From Flavobacterium sp. 270 (lineage in GTDB: Bacteria > Bacteroidota > Bacteroidia > Flavobacteriales > Flavobacteriaceae): DNA of 64,000 bases. The position numbers were made by a program, and so were the translations under genes. The stretch spans positions 124,001 to 188,000 of the forward strand of contig NZ_SODM01000007.1 in NCBI RefSeq assembly GCF_004368785.1, written 5' to 3'. Under the pieces are notes generated by a model that saw nothing but the letters and a program-made list of their open reading frames with translations, was not told where the DNA came from and did no database searches. Below, one piece after another: positions 7,667 to 16,706 of the stretch (its first letter is position 1; each line of letters starts with the position of its first letter).

Positions 7667-7843
7667 TTATTTTTCGTTTGCTGCATCTTCAGCATTAACT
7701 TCATCTTCGTCAGTTTTTTTAAAATCGTTATTTAATAAATCCGTCAATTTTTCTTTTTCTTTCTGATTTTTTCTAATTGTGATTATAACAATAATTAAAA
7801 CAATCACAGCTACAACCGCTAATATTACCCAATTGATTTCCAT
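7667..7843 (-). CDS. small single-helix membrane protein
   Basis: A 58-codon gene: MEINWVILAVVAVIVLIIV opens the protein, a basic stretch (IRKNQKEKEK) follows, then an acidic tail (TDEDEVNAEDAANEK). One N-terminal transmembrane helix (residues 5-23) with a charged cytoplasmic tail follows the positive-inside rule. The frame is free of stops and codon use matches its neighbours. No partner is obvious. Such short anchors are common in flavobacteria; the function is unknown. Confidence 0.6.
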   Translation of the reverse strand: MEINWVILAVVAVIVLIIVIITIRKNQKEKEKLTDLLNNDFKKTDEDEVNAEDAANEK

Positions 7844-8034
7844 AACTTTAATTTTAAATTAAATATAAAGCTTTCTGACTTTTTACACATTATCAAATAG
7901 TTAAGGCTTACATTTTAAATAAAAAACAGAAGAAAGAAAATCATTAATATTTAAGTTGGATTAAAAATTTATGGGCGTTTATGAAAATCTTTCTTACATT
8001 TAAATTTTAAAAACATATATCATATAAATAAACT

Positions 8035-9069
8035 ATGAGTATAAAATCACAAACACTATTTGTTGCAATGATGCTTTTAATGCTGGCATGTAATAAAAAG
8101 GAATCCGTAAAAAATGATAATCGAACTTTAGCTAACGATAGTATAGTTGAAAATGATACTTTACAAAACGAAAATTTACCCAGAAAAGAAAGTATAAATT
8201 TATTTACTCTTACCACAAGAGACAGCAGTGATATTGCGTTTGTTTCGCTTTCGGATATTTATCATTCTAATGAAGAAGGCGCCGACACGCTTATTATGCC
8301 GAATATAAAAAAGATGAAAAAAGAAGATGCTGTATATTTTACCTTAGAAAATAAATACCGAAAAAGGTTTCTGTCTCAAACCAATATTTCAGAAACGGAT
8401 TCTGTATTTGTCTATGATTTTTCTAAAAATAAACTGGCTTCATTTGCTGTTAAAAACCTAAAAACAGCTGCTTTGCTAAACGGTTATACTTCTGAAGAAG
8501 AATGGCCTTATGAACCTTACGATTATATGATTGGTTTTGAATTAAGCAAACAATCACTGAAGGGCTTGAGTGATTATTATGCTGACGTATTTGTATATGT
8601 AGGCAAAGAAAATCCGTTTACGGGAGAACAATTAACTCCAATTGCCTGGAAAAAAACTACAGCCAACGAATATCCTTCTAAGGCTCTGAAAAAAGAAGAT
8701 CAAAAAATCTTAAAAAACAAAATCGCCGGAAATGTGTATTCGTTTAAAACAAACGGTTTTGAGTATTTTATTAGGGACTATTTTTCAGACGACAGAAGAG
8801 AACCTTTTGCGCACCGTTTGATTGTTCTTGATGCTAAGACAAAAGAGGTAATTATAGAAAAATTATTCAGCGAAAGCGAAGGCACCACTCCTACTCCATT
8901 AAACAATGTAAATCCCGACAATATTGTTGAACAATATACGGGCAGGCTTTTTAAAAACAAACCGCCTGTTGTTTTTGGTTTTCTATACGAATCTTTTGGA
9001 TGTCCGAGCATTGAGCTTATTGATAAATCAAACGAATCTATTTATCTGCAATGTGATAATCGTCATTGA
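8035..9069 (+). CDS. hypothetical lipoprotein
   Basis: Protein of 344 residues with a lipoprotein signal ending LLMLACNKK (Cys near residue 19), followed by a low-complexity Asn/Asp/Glu linker to about residue 50. The folded part (50-344) is rich in Lys, Tyr and Phe and resembles no family I know. A short C-terminal Cys pair (FGCPSIELI and YLQCDNRH) might form a disulfide. It stands alone, followed by a strong hairpin. It is probably in the periplasm or at the cell surface. Confidence 0.65.
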   Translation: MSIKSQTLFVAMMLLMLACNKKESVKNDNRTLANDSIVENDTLQNENLPRKESINLFTLTTRDSSDIAFVSLSDIYHSNEEGADTLIMPNIKKMKKEDAVYFTLENKYRKRFLSQTNISETDSVFVYDFSKNKLASFAVKNLKTAALLNGYTSEEEWPYEPYDYMIGFELSKQSLKGLSDYYADVFVYVGKENPFTGEQLTPIAWKKTTANEYPSKALKKEDQKILKNKIAGNVYSFKTNGFEYFIRDYFSDDRREPFAHRLIVLDAKTKEVIIEKLFSESEGTTPTPLNNVNPDNIVEQYTGRLFKNKPPVVFGFLYESFGCPSIELIDKSNESIYLQCDNRH

Positions 9070-9086
9070 TTTTGGTAATTTAAAAA

Positions 9087-9118
9087 ACAAAGCCATTCTA
9101 GAACGGAATGGCTTTGTT
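9087..9118 (+). terminator. terminator hairpin
   Basis: ACAAAGCCATTC (9087-9098) pairs with GAATGGCTTTGT (9106-9117) around a seven-base loop, 18 bases after the lipoprotein stop. Confidence 0.65.
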
Positions 9119-9163
9119 GTATAATAATAACTTAAAAAGCATTAATAAATAAGTTAAAAAAAT

Positions 9164-10120
9164 CTACTTCAACAAATACCCCAATCGAATAGATCCAAAA
9201 AAGTAGCCACTATTCGTATCATGAATTGGATCTTTTAATTCCCTTCCTCGATAAATAAAAGAATAAGATAAATTAAAATTATTGTGTCGGTATTTTAAAC
9301 CAAATTCGGCATTGAAACGAAGCGGTTCTAAATCAAAAGTTAGCGGACTAGTATCCTTAAACATACTACCTTCTATCGTGGCATCATAAAATTGATAGTT
9401 GACACTTGGCATTGCATAAAAGTAAAATTCGCGGACATTAGATTGTGGCTGCGCACTTACCGAAGCGTCATGCAAGTTGGAATCGTAAATTGGCAATAAT
9501 TTCTTGAAACCTATTCGGGCTAAAAGTCCTGTAGATACGCCTGTAAAAATGGTTCCAAGATTGGCTTCAGACTGAAAGTGAAAATCTATAAAATCATGAT
9601 GATTGTTTGGAAACAATTTCTTCGAATACATAACATGAGCCTGAACGGCAAATGCGTTATGAATCTGGTTGTCCCAGCCAAAAACTTTTTTATATCCAAT
9701 TATATGATGGAAACTTTCCTGCGTTTCTCGTCCCAATGCATTTGGGCCAAGAAATCCTAACTGAAAATCAGTTTTTAAAACCGATTCGCTTTGGTAAAAA
9801 AAACTTCTGCCGGCTTCGGCAAAAAGATAACCTGCAAAAGGACGGTCGTTTATATCTACAGCCGTTTCGTTTATAAATCTGGGATTGTAAATATATTGTC
9901 CGATTCGGAATTCGGTAATTTTTTTGTTGATTTTTTCGTTTTCGTTTTTAGACAAAAACCGATAAAAAAGCTCTAATCCGTTGGTGTAATACATATCGTT
10001 TTTAGACGATGTGTATAAATCATTATCAGAAATAAATCCAATTTCTGTGGTTCTTTGTCCAAAAGCAAAAGTCGATATCAAGATCAACACTATTGCAAAG
10101 GCGTTTTTATTTTCCTTCAT
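9164..10120 (-). CDS. LpxR-family lipid A 3'-O-deacylase-like outer-membrane protein
   Basis: From the ATG at 10120 the product is about 318 residues with a signal peptide (MKENKNAFAIVLILISTFA, then FGQ). The mature start, TEIGFISDNDLYTSSKND followed by MYYTNGLEL, matches the DND...YTNG signature of the LpxR/DUF2219 family, which removes the 3'-acyloxyacyl chain of lipid A in the outer membrane. The rest alternates in a beta-barrel pattern (HNNFNLSYSFIYRGREL) and ends in GYLLK. A longer in-frame start at 10234 lies inside mtgA and would bury the signal peptide, so I reject it. The true start overlaps the end of mtgA by 14 bases: translational coupling is likely. Enzyme activity in this genus is inferred. 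Confidence 0.75.
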   Translation of the reverse strand: MKENKNAFAIVLILISTFAFGQRTTEIGFISDNDLYTSSKNDMYYTNGLELFYRFLSKNENEKINKKITEFRIGQYIYNPRFINETAVDINDRPFAGYLFAEAGRSFFYQSESVLKTDFQLGFLGPNALGRETQESFHHIIGYKKVFGWDNQIHNAFAVQAHVMYSKKLFPNNHHDFIDFHFQSEANLGTIFTGVSTGLLARIGFKKLLPIYDSNLHDASVSAQPQSNVREFYFYAMPSVNYQFYDATIEGSMFKDTSPLTFDLEPLRFNAEFGLKYRHNNFNLSYSFIYRGRELKDPIHDTNSGYFFGSIRLGYLLK

Positions 10121-10874
10121 AATTAATTTTTCCAACTGCACGCATTTCACGAACAATTCTTTCTTTGCGTCTGTTGATATAACTTGAAGATCCGGTTGCT
10201 TTAAATTTTCTGGGATTTGGCAGAATCGCCGCAATTCCGGCCGCCTGCATTGGGGTTAAACTCGACGCATCTCGCCTGTACCAATGTTGCGTTGCTGCAT
10301 AAGCGCCGTAAACGCCGTCTCCCATTTCTATGCTGTTTAGGTAAACTTCCATAATTCGTTTTTTACCCCAAATCATTTCGATTAAAACGGTAAAATAAGC
10401 TTCTAAACCTTTTCTAAAATAACTTTTTCCCTGCCACAGAAAAACGTTTTTGGCCGTCTGTTGCGAAATTGTACTTCCACCACGAATTCTGCGTCCGCGT
10501 TCGTTGCTTTTGTAGGCTTTTTGAAGCGCTTTAAAATCAAAACCATTGTGAGTTAAAAAAGTTCCGTCTTCACTGGCGATAACGGCTTTTTGCAGATTCA
10601 TCGAAATCTTTTCTATCGGTTCCCAATCGTGATCAAAAAAGACTTCTTTATCACTTGTTTTATTCTCAATGACGCGAATAATCATAAGCGGCGTAAATGG
10701 CACCGGAATAAATTTAAAAAGGATTACCGAACCAATCGACAGTCCGAAAAACCATAAAAGACATTTTATTAAAAACCATTTTACTTTTTCTCCAAAAGTT
10801 TTATTAGACTTTTTTGGAGCCGTTTTTGGTTTGCTCGCGGCTGGTTTTTTTGGTGCTGGTTTTTTTACTGCCAT
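10107..10874 (-). CDS. mtgA: monofunctional biosynthetic peptidoglycan transglycosylase
   Basis: The start at 10874 (MAVKKPAPKKPAA) gives about 255 residues: a Lys/Pro/Ala-rich cytoplasmic tail (1-33), one membrane helix (WFLIKCLLWFFGLSIGSVIL) and a GT51 glycosyltransferase domain. GT51 motifs are present in order: ASEDGTFLTHNGFD with the catalytic Glu, RGGSTISQQTAKN, KKRIMEVYLNSIEMG and a late RRDASSLTPMQAA. There is no transpeptidase domain, hence monofunctional. It polymerises lipid II into glycan strands. Its ATG shares one base with the stop of the FAD oxidoreductase gene (TAATG), and its end overlaps the LpxR-like gene, so the three form a tight operon. Confidence 0.88.
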   Translation of the reverse strand: MAVKKPAPKKPAASKPKTAPKKSNKTFGEKVKWFLIKCLLWFFGLSIGSVILFKFIPVPFTPLMIIRVIENKTSDKEVFFDHDWEPIEKISMNLQKAVIASEDGTFLTHNGFDFKALQKAYKSNERGRRIRGGSTISQQTAKNVFLWQGKSYFRKGLEAYFTVLIEMIWGKKRIMEVYLNSIEMGDGVYGAYAATQHWYRRDASSLTPMQAAGIAAILPNPRKFKATGSSSYINRRKERIVREMRAVGKINYEGK

Positions 10875-11986
10875 TATATTAAATCTGCTAATTCTGTTCC
10901 TATTAAACTTCCAATTGCTACACCCATTCCGCCCAAACGCACTCCACAAAACACGTTTTCAGACAGTTGAGTTACAACTGGGTTTTTACTATTTCCAACT
11001 CCCATAATACCGCTCCAACGATGAGCGATTTGAAATTCTTGGTTTGGTAAAATTACATTTTTAAGTAAATCTTCCAATTTATTTTGCACAATTTTCGTCT
11101 GCCCAAATTCTGTTGTAGTTTCGGTTTCAAAATCCAGATTTCGGCCTCCGCCAAGTAAAATTCGGTCGCCTATATTTCTAAAATAATAATAACCGCGATC
11201 GAGATGAAAAGTACCTTTTATATCTAAATTTTGGATTGGTTCTGTAATTAAAACCTGCGCTCTTGCAGGCTTTACTGCACCGTTTGTCAAAGTTCCGGCA
11301 AATCCGTTTGTCGCAAAGAGTATTTTTTTTGATTTAAAACTAAAATCATTCAAAACAATTTCTACTTCATTTCCTTTATCTAGATAAGAAGTTACGGTTT
11401 GCTGGTTCAAAATTAAAATATCTGCGGCAACAGCTTGTTTCAATAATTCCTGCATCATATTTCCGGTATCGATCTGCGCTTCAAACGGATTAAAAATTAA
11501 ATAATCCTGAATGTTTCCAAAACCAAATCGGTCGGTTTCTTTGGTAAAAACATCGGCTTTAAAAAGTGGTTTTAGAATTTCGTTTATAAATGGAAGTTTA
11601 GCCACACATTCGTTAAAACCAAATTCATCTTCTTTCAGAAACAATTCGTAACCGCCGTGAGGTTTAAAATCTATGGCTTGATCGCCCAATCTTTTTCGTA
11701 AAAGCTGTAAACCTTTCCAACGTTTTTCTATTAATTGAATTACCTCTTCTTCTGAATGTGTTTTTAGGTCTTCCATAATTTCAGAAATACTTCCGAAACA
11801 GGCAAAACCTGCATTTTTGGTACTGGCACCTTGTGGAAGCATTCCCTTTTCTAAAACCAGAATTTTTGCAGCTGGAAATCTTTCGCGTAAGCGTAATCCG
11901 GCGTGCAGACCAACAATTCCGCTTCCGACAATGGTATAATCTACATTGCTAAACCAATTTTTGAGTTCCCAGTAACTTAGTTCCAT
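10874..11986 (-). CDS. FAD-dependent oxidoreductase (DAO family)
   Basis: Protein of 370 residues with an N-terminal dinucleotide-binding fold: TIVGSGIVGLHAGLRLRE (GxGxxG near residues 22-27) and an acidic residue ending the second strand (LVLEKG). GASTKNAGFACFGS is the loop that contacts FAD in glycine/D-amino-acid oxidase-like enzymes. The C-terminal HRWSGIMGVGNSKNPVV and GGMGVAIGS close the FAD site. Substrate is unknown; amine or amino-acid oxidation is typical of the family. It is the first gene of an operon with mtgA and the LpxR-like gene, an unexpected combination that may only reflect cotranscription. Confidence 0.8.
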   Translation of the reverse strand: MELSYWELKNWFSNVDYTIVGSGIVGLHAGLRLRERFPAAKILVLEKGMLPQGASTKNAGFACFGSISEIMEDLKTHSEEEVIQLIEKRWKGLQLLRKRLGDQAIDFKPHGGYELFLKEDEFGFNECVAKLPFINEILKPLFKADVFTKETDRFGFGNIQDYLIFNPFEAQIDTGNMMQELLKQAVAADILILNQQTVTSYLDKGNEVEIVLNDFSFKSKKILFATNGFAGTLTNGAVKPARAQVLITEPIQNLDIKGTFHLDRGYYYFRNIGDRILLGGGRNLDFETETTTEFGQTKIVQNKLEDLLKNVILPNQEFQIAHRWSGIMGVGNSKNPVVTQLSENVFCGVRLGGMGVAIGSLIGTELADLI

Positions 11987-12020
11987 CTTTCGACTTTTTA
12001 TAAAAATAATGATTTTTTTT

Positions 12021-12123
12021 AACCATATAAGAAATATAAGTTCATTTAAAAAAAGATTTTTATTCTCTTAAATTTAATATCATGTCGACTCTAATTAAAT
12101 GAACTTATATTTCTTATATGGTT
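12021..12123. repeat. long perfect inverted repeat (29-base arms, 45-base loop)
   Basis: The left arm (12021-12049, starting AACCATATAAGAAATATAAG) is the exact reverse complement of the right arm (12095-12123, ending TTCTTATATGGTT). It lies between divergent genes and ends 20 bases before the -7 box of the S9 peptidase gene. A one-arm relative occurs at 2886-2918. It may be a mobile REP-like unit or a cruciform or terminator-like element. The U-run expected of a simple terminator is absent. Confidence 0.8.
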
Positions 12124-12142
12124 TAACATTTTGTTGCAAAAA

Positions 12143-12150
12143 TATATTTG
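12143..12150 (+). promoter_or_regulatory. -7 promoter box of the S9 peptidase gene
   Basis: TATATTTG is a perfect match to TAnnTTTG, 33 bases before the ATG at 12184. The -33 element is not clear. An in-frame TTG at 12148 falls inside this box, so it cannot be the translation start. Confidence 0.55.
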
Positions 12151-12183
12151 TACTTTAGACGCCACAAAAAACAGAATTATAAT

Positions 12184-14085
12184 ATGAAAAAAGTAGTAGT
12201 AACAACATTAATAATGATGAGTTTAAATGCTATCGGACAGAATCTAATGTCACCCGAATTATTATGGAAATTAGGACGAGTAACGCCACTTGGACTTTCT
12301 AAAGATGAAAAAAATGTTGTTTTTAAAGTTTCTACGCCTTCTGTAGCTGAAAACAAATCGAATTCTAAGTTTTATGTTTTGCCGATAACTGGCGGAAATG
12401 CAACGGAAGTTAAGGACACTAAAGATTTATTGAAGGACAAAAATGTTTCGCCAGACGGAAAATTTTTAGTTTACAATGAAGAAGTAAAACTTGATAAAGT
12501 TTTAGGTAAAGATTTTTACCCAAGTCTTGATAAATCTGACGCACAGATTTATGATGGTTTAGATTACCGTCATTGGGATACTTGGAATGAAGGTAAATTT
12601 AACCACGTTTTTTATAAAGAAAACAAAGATGGCGCTGCCGGAATTGATATTTTAAAAGGTGAAATTTTTGATTCTCCGCAGAAACCTTTTGGCGGCGACG
12701 AAGATTATATCTGGTCTCCAGACAGCAAAAGTATTTTGTATGTGTGCAAGAAAAAAGCGGGAACGGCTTATGCAGTTTCTACCAACACCAATATTTATGA
12801 GTACAATCTTGAGACTCAAAAAACGATAAACAGAACCGAAGATAATTTGGGTTACGATACGGCTCCGCAATTTTCTCCGACAGGAAATCTGACTTGGTTA
12901 CAAATGAAACGTGACGGTTATGAGGCTGATAAAAACGATCTTATTGTTGAGTTTAAGGGAATGAAAATGAACTTGACTGCAAATTGGGACGGAACTGTAG
13001 ATCATTTTATCTGGAGTAAAGATGGTAAAAAAGTATATTTTGTAGCCGCAACTGATGGTACAAAACAACTTTTTGAAGTAAATTTTCCGGGATTGACAAA
13101 AATCGCGGTTAACGTTCATCAAATAACAAATGGTGATTTTGATGTAAATGATTTGGTTGGTTTTGCTGGTGATGATATTATCGTGACAAGAACAGACATG
13201 AACCATGCTGCAGAGATTTTTTCTTATAATTTGAAGAAAAACACTTGGAAACAATTGTCTAATGTAAATACAGAAACTTATAAAACATTAGCATTAGGTA
13301 AAATCGAAAAACGTTACGTTACAACTACAGACGGTAAAAAAATGTTGGTTTGGGTAGCTTTACCTCCAAATTTTGATGCTTCAAAAAAATATCCAACTTT
13401 ATTATTTTGTCAAGGTGGGCCACAAAGTCCACTAACGCAAGCGTATTCTTTCCGTTGGAATTTCTCTTTAATGGCTGCAAAAGGTTATGTAGTTGTTGCG
13501 CCAAACCGTCGCGGTATGCCGGGTCATGGTGTTGAATGGAACGAACAAATTAGTAAAGACTGGGGCGGACAAGTTATGGATGACTACCTTTCTGCGATTG
13601 ATGATGTTGCTAAAGAAAACTACGTTGATAAAAGCCGTTTAGGTTGTGTTGGTGCAAGTTACGGTGGATATTCTGTATTTTATTTAGCTGGAATTCACAA
13701 AAACCGTTTCAAAACTTTTATTGCTCACGACGGCGTTTTCAATACAGTAAGTATGTTGGGAACTACAGAAGAAGTTTTCTTTAACAACTGGGATTTTGGT
13801 GGCCCTTATTGGGAAAAAGATAATGTTGCGGCTCAAAAAGCATACACCACTTTTAATCCTGCAACTTTGGTTCAGAATTGGAATAAACCAATCTTAATTT
13901 TTCAAGGAGGAAAAGATTACCGTGTGCCAATCGGACAAGGACAAGAAGCTTTTCAAGCTGCACAGTTAAGAGGAATCAAAAGCAGATTTGTTTATTTTCC
14001 AGATGAAAATCACTGGGTTTTACATCCGCAGAATGCACAAGTTTGGCAAGGTGAATTTTTTAAATGGCTAGACGAAACGTTATAA
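12184..14085 (+). CDS. exported S9 family (prolyl oligopeptidase-like) peptidase
   Basis: From the ATG at 12184 the product is 633 residues with a signal peptide (MKKVVVTTLIMMSLNAIGQ). Residues 25-390 hold WD40/PD40-like propeller strands (DGKFLVYNEE, SPDSKSILYVCKK, SPTGNLTWLQMKRDG, SKDGKKVYFVAATDG). The C-terminal alpha/beta hydrolase domain has GASYGGY with Ser492, the Asp in FQGGKDYRVP and the His in DENHWVLHP, the order found in dipeptidyl and acylaminoacyl peptidases of family S9. It is likely a periplasmic exopeptidase in peptide use. A terminator follows. Confidence 0.88.
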   Translation: MKKVVVTTLIMMSLNAIGQNLMSPELLWKLGRVTPLGLSKDEKNVVFKVSTPSVAENKSNSKFYVLPITGGNATEVKDTKDLLKDKNVSPDGKFLVYNEEVKLDKVLGKDFYPSLDKSDAQIYDGLDYRHWDTWNEGKFNHVFYKENKDGAAGIDILKGEIFDSPQKPFGGDEDYIWSPDSKSILYVCKKKAGTAYAVSTNTNIYEYNLETQKTINRTEDNLGYDTAPQFSPTGNLTWLQMKRDGYEADKNDLIVEFKGMKMNLTANWDGTVDHFIWSKDGKKVYFVAATDGTKQLFEVNFPGLTKIAVNVHQITNGDFDVNDLVGFAGDDIIVTRTDMNHAAEIFSYNLKKNTWKQLSNVNTETYKTLALGKIEKRYVTTTDGKKMLVWVALPPNFDASKKYPTLLFCQGGPQSPLTQAYSFRWNFSLMAAKGYVVVAPNRRGMPGHGVEWNEQISKDWGGQVMDDYLSAIDDVAKENYVDKSRLGCVGASYGGYSVFYLAGIHKNRFKTFIAHDGVFNTVSMLGTTEEVFFNNWDFGGPYWEKDNVAAQKAYTTFNPATLVQNWNKPILIFQGGKDYRVPIGQGQEAFQAAQLRGIKSRFVYFPDENHWVLHPQNAQVWQGEFFKWLDETL

Positions 14086-14110
14086 TTTATTTCAGACAAA
14101 CATAGCAAAA

Positions 14111-14142
14111 CGTAGATTTATTATATAATCTACGGTTTTTTT
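14111..14142 (+). terminator. terminator of the S9 peptidase gene
   Basis: CGTAGATT and AATCTACG pair around an eight-base loop, followed by GTTTTTTT. Confidence 0.7.
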
Positions 14143-14264
14143 ATGATCTAAAAAGTTGGAATTATGTAAAACTTTGAGTTCTAAATTTGTTAACTAAAGA
14201 GATTTTTTAGATAAATTGCGGTTGTTTACAGCAAATAAAAACTTCCAAATTATCACTGCAATTT

Positions 14265-16706
14265 ATGGAAAGCAAAAAAAGTTATACGCCAATTAAAGTA
14301 CTTATCAGTTATGTTGCCTTACTAGCTTTGGTGGTTACTGTTGGATGGTTTTTATATTCGGAAAATCAGGTTTATAAAAAACTGGAAGATAAGATTGCTT
14401 TCGAAAAAACCAAAATTCTTAGAGTAAGTAAATTATTTTCTAATGTTTATAAAACCGAAAGTTTAGCCAGACAAACCATTCAAAATAATTCTGATAAAGA
14501 TTTCAAGAATTATATTATTGAGTCGGATTCTTTGCGTCTGCGTATTGATACCTTAAAACGAATTGTTACGACACAATATCAGAAGACTTTATTAGACAGT
14601 GTTACGTTTTTGCTATCTGAAAAAACCAAAAACATTAAGCAATTAAAAGAAATAAAAAATAAAGCAGATGATGAAGTTTCTGTAAATACGGCGATTGACG
14701 AGATTACAAAAATGGAGTTTAATCTGAGAAAATTAGAACTTCAGGATTTTAATAAAAATCCAAATCAACTTGGAGCTTATCAGCGTAATGTTTTACAGAA
14801 ATATGTAGATTATCTCAACCAAAATATTCCAGATGACAGTACGAATACGTTAAGTAAACGAGCTTCGGATTCTATTTTGGCGAATTCTAAAAAACTGCTG
14901 AGTAATGTAAAACTCCGTGCCGAAAAGAAAAAAGAATCGCTGAATTTTGAAGAAAATAAATTACTGCAAAACGAAATGGCAATTTCAGATCAGCTCCGAA
15001 AAGTGCTTCGAATAATTGAGCGGGAAATTATCATTAATTCCATCAAAAATAATTCACTTAAAGAAAAATCATTAAAAAGAGTCAACGATATTGTTACTGC
15101 ATCGGCGATGATTGGCTTATTGCTTACGGTATTTTTCTCTATTTTAATTGTGGTAGATTCTTCCAAATCTCAGTTGTATAAAAAGCAGCTCGAAATTGCG
15201 AATTTTAAAACTAAAAATCTGCTAAAAAGCCGTGAACAGTTAATTTCTACAGTCAGTCATGATTTAAAAACGCCGTTGAGCACGATTGTGGGGTATTCTG
15301 AACTTTTGGGCAATTCTGATGTTAATACGAAGCAGTCTTATTTTATTAAAAACATCAAAAATTCGTCTGAATATATTACGCAGCTTGTTCAGGATCTATT
15401 GGATTTTTCTCAAATAGAAGCCGGGAAAATTTCGATAGAAAAAGTTCCTTTTTTACTTCCCGAAATTATTGAAACTGTTGCTACAAACATTCAAACGGTT
15501 TACAAACAAAAAGATATTAAGCTGATTATTAATATTGAAAAAAGACTGAATTCGAGAATTGTTGGCGATCCGTTTCGCTTAAAACAGATTCTTACCAATA
15601 TTATCGGAAATGCCTATAAATTTACCGAAAGCGGTCATATTAAAATTGAAGCTTTTATTTCTGATGATCCTCGTTTTTTTGCTATAACTATTGAAGATAC
15701 TGGAATTGGTATTGAAAAAGGAAATCAGAAATTGGTTTTTGAAGAATTTGCGCAAGCGAATGAAAATATAGAAAAACAATATGGTGGCACAGGTTTAGGT
15801 TTATCTATCTGCCAGAAAATAATTTCTATTTTAGGTGGTACTTTAAGCCTGGAAAGTACTTTTGGAAAAGGAAGTACTTTTGAGATTGAGCTTCCGTTAC
15901 TTTTTGACAACAGCAAAAGTGTTGTTGAAGAAGTAAAAAAACCAACTTTTACAAACACCAAAAAACAGACTTTTATTGTTGTTGATGACGACATTAATCT
16001 TTTGAATCTGACGAGTGGGGTTTTACGACAAGAAAATCATCAGGTATTGTCTTTTAATAGTGCTCAAAAAGCTTTAGAAGCTGCACAGACTACTCCATTT
16101 GATTTTGTTATTACTGATATTCAAATGCCGGAAATAGACGGTTTTCTGTTTTTAGAAAAATTAAAAAATGCACCAAACGGGGTTTATAAAAATCAGCCTG
16201 TAATTGCCTTGACGGGGCGTACAGATTTAGATTTTTCTGTTTATTCTAATGCTGGATTTACAACGGTCGTAAAAAAACCATATTCGCCAAAAATATTGTT
16301 AGAAACAATTCATCATATTTTAGACAATGATGAAATTCCAAATATTGAAATCAAAGAATTTGAAGACACTAATTCTTCGCAATTGTATTCTTTAGGGACT
16401 TTAAATGAGTTTTTAGGAAATGACAACGATGCTGTAAAAGAAGTTTTAAAATCTTTTATTGACAGCAGTATAGAAAGTTTAGGTTTTTTAGAAACCGCTA
16501 TTGCCGAAAAAAATACGGAAGAAATTAAATCTATTGCACATCGAATTGCGCCAATGTTTAAACAAATTCAGGCGCGCGAAATTGGTGAAATTTTTAAGAA
16601 ACTTGAAAAAGATGAATATGAAGTTTCTGAAATGCCCAGCGCTTTTTCAACTTTAAAAACCAAAACCGATGCGCTTTTTGCAGCTTTAAAACAGGAATTG
16701 GTTTAA
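14265..16706 (+). CDS. hybrid sensor histidine kinase with receiver and Hpt domains
   Basis: Membrane protein of 813 residues. TM1 is at about 11-31 and TM2 at about 277-297, enclosing a mainly helical coiled-coil sensor. HisKA follows, with His332 in VSHDLKTPLS. The ATPase domain carries NIIGNAYKFTESG (N box), DTGIGIEKGN (G1) and GGTGLGLSIC (G2). A receiver has DDD near 570, the phosphate acceptor Asp618 in TDIQMPEIDG and Lys in KKPYSP. A C-terminal Hpt domain has His759 in IAHRIAPMF. All phosphorelay residues are present, so a His-Asp-His chain inside one protein is possible. It converges on the sigma-54 regulator gene with a 4-base overlap; that regulator is the obvious final acceptor. The signal is unknown. 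Confidence 0.92.
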   Translation: MESKKSYTPIKVLISYVALLALVVTVGWFLYSENQVYKKLEDKIAFEKTKILRVSKLFSNVYKTESLARQTIQNNSDKDFKNYIIESDSLRLRIDTLKRIVTTQYQKTLLDSVTFLLSEKTKNIKQLKEIKNKADDEVSVNTAIDEITKMEFNLRKLELQDFNKNPNQLGAYQRNVLQKYVDYLNQNIPDDSTNTLSKRASDSILANSKKLLSNVKLRAEKKKESLNFEENKLLQNEMAISDQLRKVLRIIEREIIINSIKNNSLKEKSLKRVNDIVTASAMIGLLLTVFFSILIVVDSSKSQLYKKQLEIANFKTKNLLKSREQLISTVSHDLKTPLSTIVGYSELLGNSDVNTKQSYFIKNIKNSSEYITQLVQDLLDFSQIEAGKISIEKVPFLLPEIIETVATNIQTVYKQKDIKLIINIEKRLNSRIVGDPFRLKQILTNIIGNAYKFTESGHIKIEAFISDDPRFFAITIEDTGIGIEKGNQKLVFEEFAQANENIEKQYGGTGLGLSICQKIISILGGTLSLESTFGKGSTFEIELPLLFDNSKSVVEEVKKPTFTNTKKQTFIVVDDDINLLNLTSGVLRQENHQVLSFNSAQKALEAAQTTPFDFVITDIQMPEIDGFLFLEKLKNAPNGVYKNQPVIALTGRTDLDFSVYSNAGFTTVVKKPYSPKILLETIHHILDNDEIPNIEIKEFEDTNSSQLYSLGTLNEFLGNDNDAVKEVLKSFIDSSIESLGFLETAIAEKNTEEIKSIAHRIAPMFKQIQAREIGEIFKKLEKDEYEVSEMPSAFSTLKTKTDALFAALKQELV

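Noticed and set aside
12148..12183. TTG start 12 codons upstream of the S9 peptidase ATG
   Set aside because: It lies inside the TATATTTG promoter box and would spoil the signal peptide.
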